Origin: Cochliopodium minus
Lineage: Eukaryota > Discosea > Himatismenida > Cochliopodiidae
NCBI GenBank assembly: GCA_024220525.1
Contig: JAMYWO010000003.1
Location: 137,516 to 174,878 of the forward strand
DNA: 37,363 bases
Direction: 5' to 3'
Part shown: positions 34,405 through 37,363 of the stretch, one piece after another
How positions within the stretch are numbered: position 1 is the stretch's first letter
Layout: every line of letters begins with the position of its first letter
Position numbers and translations under genes: made by a program
The notes under the pieces: model-generated
What the model was told of the DNA's origin: nothing
The model's input: only the letters and a program-made list of their open reading frames with translations
Database searches by the model: none

Positions 34405-34818
34405 ATGAAGAAATACTTTTTATATCTCACTATTTTCTTTCTTATTCAGATTTATCTTGCACATTCTATGAGAAGTGAACAAGGGGGAAGGAGAAATGGT
34501 TGGCAACATTCAAATAGAAGGAATAATAATGGAAGGAGATTCCAAGATATGCAATGGCAAAGAAGACAACAAGATCAAGATCCCAGATGTAGAGAATTTC
34601 TTACAAATTTCAATATGATTAGAACAGATATGAATGGGAGATGTACCCAAAGAGATCCTCAAGAAAAATTCATGTGCGAAGAATACTATTATGGATTGGC
34701 AGATACCTATTTTGTCAACATGCGTAATGATTGTCCAAATTCCTTCAGTATTGTTAGAAATACCCGTTTTGCAAGACAATTGGCTCAATTCAATTTGATG
34801 AATCCTCCAAGAAATTGA
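34405..34818 (+). CDS. Small secreted protein with four cysteines, unknown
   Basis: An intronless 137-residue protein, not recognised. Residues 1-20 are a clear signal peptide (MKKYFLYLTIFFLIQIYLAH), likely cut near AHS-M. The mature chain opens with a segment very rich in Arg, Asn, Gly and Gln (about 22-60), then a more ordered region with cysteines at 62, 80, 91 and 110, enough for two disulfides. No other cysteines are present. The chain ends at PPRN. Codon and base use look like real coding sequence: it stays open through 138 codons with G/C-richer content than the flanks. It lies between tandem paralogues 1 and 2 on the same strand but shares no sequence with them. Function and partners are unknown; I propose none. 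Confidence 0.75.
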   Translation: MKKYFLYLTIFFLIQIYLAHSMRSEQGGRRNGWQHSNRRNNNGRRFQDMQWQRRQQDQDPRCREFLTNFNMIRTDMNGRCTQRDPQEKFMCEEYYYGLADTYFVNMRNDCPNSFSIVRNTRFARQLAQFNLMNPPRN

Positions 34819-34919
34819 AAAACCATTGTTGAAAAACTAAAATTACGAATTAAATATGAGTTTGAATATTTTTTTTTTCCTTTCACTGAAAAAATTATAA
34901 AAAAAAAAATTTTGAGAAG

Positions 34920-35831
34920 ATGAAATCTGAGAAAATGATAAGCAAAGAATATTTCAAAATATTTCCCATATTCAAGCAATATATGATCTATTTTCAGAAT
35001 CTAAATCCTAAAAATAAAAAAAATTATGATACAGAATGCAGATACAAGAGGAAATTAAGTGATTTGGGACAATATTTTAAATATCTCAAGATAGAAATGG
35101 AAATAGAGGAATTTGATCCCAAATTTTTATCAACAGAGAAATTCGTCGAATCTATAAAAAAATATCTCGAATATCTTCAAAACAATCAGTTCTCTTTTTG
35201 CACAATAAAAGAAAGAAAATATTCTTTAAGAGATTTTTTGGATTGGTTCATTGATATCAACAAAGATGTCCAAAAATTCAAACATAGAAAAGAGATAAAT
35301 AACAATCTTTGTCTGATCAAAAAAGATTTATACAAGAGAATGTACAAAAAGAAAAAAGAATACGAAAAAAGAAAGGAGGTTGTAAATAAAGAAGATGAAG
35401 AGAAAAAAGAAAACAAGAAAAGTACAAAAAGTGATATAAAGAAAAGGAAAATCTCTTCCAAACCAAAAGATGATGAAGAAGTGAACAAACAAGAAATAAA
35501 GAATAATCATATGATTGATATTATAAAAGAAAATGGCAATAATAATATTAACATTGAAAACAATAATAAGATTTCGGTAGATTTGATTGAAGAAATCGAT
35601 TCTCCCAACTTTCAAAATCAAAAATATGAGAAAATGAAAAAGAAAATAAAAAAACAGAAAAGAGAAATAAAAGAGTTGGACAAGAAGATTGATTCTATTT
35701 TCTATCAACTTTCTAATCTTAATGGTTCTTCTGGTTTTCCTTTAAATGGAACATTATCAAACATTCCTTTTCAAAATCAAATTCAACAACAAAATCCACA
35801 ATTCTTTTCTTTTCATCCATTTGGAAATTAA
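34920..35831 (+). CDS. Tandem paralogue 2: helical-domain/coiled-coil protein, unknown function
   Basis: An intronless gene of 303 residues, clearly homologous to its neighbours. The N-terminal domain shows EYFKIFPIFKQYMIYF, LGQYFKYLKIEMEIEEFDPK, FVESIKKYLEYLQNNQFS and DFLDWFIDINKDVQKFKHR. Compared with copy 1 it has an insert of about 14 residues before the GQYFKYL motif, and its Lys/Glu-rich linker is different and longer. The DLIEEID element upstream of the coiled coil is kept, but the PFHIE motif that follows in copies 1 and 3 is replaced. From 35633 on the sequence is identical to both other copies. The start at 34920 is the first ATG; a second in-frame ATG five codons on (MISKEYF) is possible. 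It has the same unknown function as copy 1. Confidence 0.8.
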   Translation: MKSEKMISKEYFKIFPIFKQYMIYFQNLNPKNKKNYDTECRYKRKLSDLGQYFKYLKIEMEIEEFDPKFLSTEKFVESIKKYLEYLQNNQFSFCTIKERKYSLRDFLDWFIDINKDVQKFKHRKEINNNLCLIKKDLYKRMYKKKKEYEKRKEVVNKEDEEKKENKKSTKSDIKKRKISSKPKDDEEVNKQEIKNNHMIDIIKENGNNNINIENNNKISVDLIEEIDSPNFQNQKYEKMKKKIKKQKREIKELDKKIDSIFYQLSNLNGSSGFPLNGTLSNIPFQNQIQQQNPQFFSFHPFGN

Positions 35832-35846
35832 TAAATTATAAAAAAT
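35633..35846 (+). repeat. Identical 3' block, copy 2 of 3
   Basis: Same 214-base block as at 34021-34234 and 36619-36832. Identity starts abruptly at the coiled coil, whereas sequence just upstream differs in both bases and residues. Confidence 0.95.
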
Positions 35847-35932
35847 GAATTTTAAAAAAATAAATTAAAATTTTACAAATATAAAAAAAATTGAAAGAAT
35901 TTGCCCAAGTAAATAAAATTAAAAAGAAAGAT

Positions 35933-36817
35933 ATGTTCTATGGATTTTTCAAAACATATCCTCTATTCAACGAATTCATGGTCCATTTCAAAAATGAAAA
36001 AGCAAATAATAATCTATTTAATAAAAAAAAGAGTAATTTGGGTCAATATTTTAAATATCTCCATGGAGAAATGGAGATATTGGAATTTGATCTCAAATTT
36101 TTAACTACTGATACATTCGTCCAATCAATAAACAAATATCTCGAACATCTTCTCCTTCAAAATCTTTCAACCAACACGAAAACGTCAAGAATCAAATCCT
36201 TAAAAGATCTTATGGATTGGTTGATTGATATCAATAAAGATGTAAAAAAATACAAACATTTTGAAAAAATCAAAGAGAAAATCGATCTGATAAGAAAAGG
36301 ATTTGAGACAGTAAGGGAAAAATTATTAGAAGAAGACAGAAAGAAAAGAGAAAAAGAAAGAAAAAAAAGATTAAAGAAAAATTCTTCGAGAAAAAAAGTT
36401 AGAATAGAAAATGATAGCGAGGAAGAGGAAGAAGAAGAAAAAACCAGTAAAGAAGCAAGTGAATTTGATGAAGAAGAAAAGATGAGTGAGGATGGCAATA
36501 AAAGAAAAAGTTATAATAATATTAACAATAATATTAACATTGAAAACAAAAATAACATTAAAATAGATTTGATTGAAGAAATAGATCCTTTCCACATTGA
36601 GAACGAAAAATATGAGAAAATGAAAAAGAAAATAAAAAAACAGAAAAGAGAAATAAAAGAGTTGGACAAGAAGATTGATTCTATTTTCTATCAACTTTCT
36701 AATCTTAATGGTTCTTCTGGTTTTCCTTTAAATGGAACATTATCAAACATTCCTTTTCAAAATCAAATTCAACAACAAAATCCACAATTCTTTTCTTTTC
36801 ATCCATTTGGAAATTAA
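35933..36817 (+). CDS. Tandem paralogue 3: helical-domain/coiled-coil protein, unknown function
   Basis: An intronless gene of 294 residues from the first ATG in frame. It is the most divergent copy at the N-terminus: FFKTYPLFNEFMVHFKNE, LGQYFKYLHGEMEILEFDLK, FVQSINKYLEHLLLQNLS, then LMDWLIDINKDVKKYKH. The linker is strongly charged, with an all-Glu run (about EEEEEEE) after a basic block SSRKKVRIE. The segment just before the coiled coil (NINIENKNNIKIDLIEEIDP) is nearly identical to copy 1 and unlike copy 2, so copies 1 and 3 share a longer homogenised stretch. From 36619 the block is identical in all three. The frame is open upstream of 35933 to about 35891, but no ATG lies there. Function unknown. 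Confidence 0.8.
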   Translation: MFYGFFKTYPLFNEFMVHFKNEKANNNLFNKKKSNLGQYFKYLHGEMEILEFDLKFLTTDTFVQSINKYLEHLLLQNLSTNTKTSRIKSLKDLMDWLIDINKDVKKYKHFEKIKEKIDLIRKGFETVREKLLEEDRKKREKERKKRLKKNSSRKKVRIENDSEEEEEEEKTSKEASEFDEEEKMSEDGNKRKSYNNINNNINIENKNNIKIDLIEEIDPFHIENEKYEKMKKKIKKQKREIKELDKKIDSIFYQLSNLNGSSGFPLNGTLSNIPFQNQIQQQNPQFFSFHPFGN

Positions 36818-36832
36818 TAAATTATAAAAAAT
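36619..36832 (+). repeat. Identical 3' block, copy 3 of 3
   Basis: Third copy of the 214-base block. Identity to the other two copies ends about 15 bases after the stop codon, then the 3' flanks differ. Confidence 0.95.
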
Positions 36833-36905
36833 AAATTTTTGGTTTAACAAAAATAAAATTTTTTACTTTTTTTGGAATTATTTAAAACTTTATTAAATTT
36901 TTGGT

Positions 36906-37277
36906 TTATTGATCATTTTTAATTTTTCTCAACATAGAATCATTATTTCCTTTGTCCATAAGCCATGAAATATAAGTGCAATATCCTATTAAAAAAATTT
37001 TTAAAAAAAAATTACAATTAAATTATATTAAAGTAATAAATTTTTTTTATAAACGAAAATAAAATAAAAAATTTGACCCTTATCCCATTTAGGATTTATT
37101 TTAATGTATTCTTGAAAACTTTTTCTTGATTGAAAGGAAGGGGACAAGTCAAAAGAGATTTTTTGTTTGACATTCACCAAGCCTCCCTCCTCCATTTCAA
37201 ATCCACTTTCTTTAGTAAAACTTTCCAAAACAGGAGATACTATTTCTTTAATTTTTGGAGAATCATCAAAAGGATAT
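36906..37277 (-). CDS. 3' part of an unrecognised gene
   Basis: Two exons are visible: 37277-37078 and 36985-36906 (TAA), joined by a 92-base GT-AG intron in phase 1. The upstream part lies beyond the right edge. The roughly 93 visible residues include YPFDDSPKIKEIVSPVLESF, GLVNVKQKISFDL, KSFQEYIKINPKWDKG and, after the intron, YCTYISWLMDKGNNDSMLRK. I do not recognise the family. It appears soluble in this part. The phase agreement and the loss of low complexity within the exons support a real gene. Confidence 0.6.
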
Positions 37278-37287
37278 CTTAAATTTT

Positions 37288-37289
<2 letters not shown>

Positions 37290-37320
<31 letters not shown>

Positions 37321-37363
37321 AAATAAAAAATAAAAAATAAAAAATAAAAAATAAAAAATAAAA
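37290..37363 (-). repeat. (TAAAAAA)n microsatellite running off the window
   Basis: A run of about ten TAAAAAA heptamers (with one or two shorter units) reaches the right edge. It lies in the intron upstream of the exon starting at 37277 and is T-rich on that gene's coding strand. Confidence 0.85.

Noticed and set aside
35891-35932. A longer N-terminus for tandem paralogue 3
   Set aside because: The frame is open but there is no ATG before 35933, and the other copies do not have matching residues.
33359-36817. Tandem paralogues as active tyrosine recombinases
   Set aside because: No catalytic Arg-His-Arg-Tyr domain follows the N-terminal helices; the rest is charged linker and coiled coil.
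37290-37363. Telomere-like repeat at the right edge
   Set aside because: The TAAAAAA unit lacks the G-rich strand of telomeres and lies in the intron of a gene that continues off the edge.
1-37363. tRNA, rRNA, snRNA genes or transposon ORFs
   Set aside because: I looked in the spacers on both strands and saw no tRNA-like cloverleaf boxes, conserved rRNA words, reverse transcriptase or transposase motifs. A covariance-model search would be decisive for small RNAs.

Overview
The window is nuclear DNA from an intron-rich, extremely AT-rich microbial eukaryote. Genes are split by many short introns with GT-AG borders, introns and spacers are mostly A/T homopolymer and ATTTTT-type microsatellite, and the products are typically eukaryotic (importin alpha, RCC1 propeller, cyclin H, POP5, ROMO1, RhoGAP, kexin). 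TAA, TAG and TGA all end reading frames, so the code is standard. A free-living protist (amoebozoan, heterolobosean, anaeramoeba-like or similar) fits. Nothing in the sequence fixes the lineage.

I find 17 protein genes, about one per 2.2 kb, and rebuilt their splicing by hand. For every full-length spliced model except the RCC1 gene the exons sum to whole codons. Order: (1) 3' part of a papain-like-fold protein gene, +; (2) importin alpha without its IBB domain, -; (3) seven-repeat RCC1 propeller with one apparent base missing, -; (4) membrane-anchored kexin/furin-type convertase, -; (5) LRR protein, +; (6) cyclin H, -; (7) oligopeptidase B with an N-terminal membrane segment, -; (8) a very large type II membrane protein ending in a GH20 hexosaminidase domain with a degraded active site, +; (9) POP5 of RNase P/MRP, -; (10) ROMO1/Mgr2, -; (11) RhoGAP, -; (12) DRAM/Frag1-type membrane protein, -; (13, 15, 16) three tandem paralogues of unknown function with identical 3' ends, +, with (14) a small secreted four-cysteine protein between copies 1 and 2, +; (17) 3' part of an unrecognised gene, -.

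The genes do not form an operon or one pathway. One loose theme is the secretory/endolysosomal system: the kexin-type convertase, the membrane-anchored oligopeptidase B, the GH20-like membrane protein, the DRAM-type protein and the small secreted protein. A second is nuclear and RNA biology: importin alpha beside an RCC1 propeller, cyclin H and POP5.

The points most worth a second look are the GH20 pseudoenzyme fusion, the PA domain inserted inside the P domain of the convertase, the tandem paralogue array (divergent N-terminal halves, 214 identical bases at the 3' end, and a possible tyrosine-recombinase core-binding fold), the IBB-less importin alpha, and the exon-per-repeat RCC1 gene.
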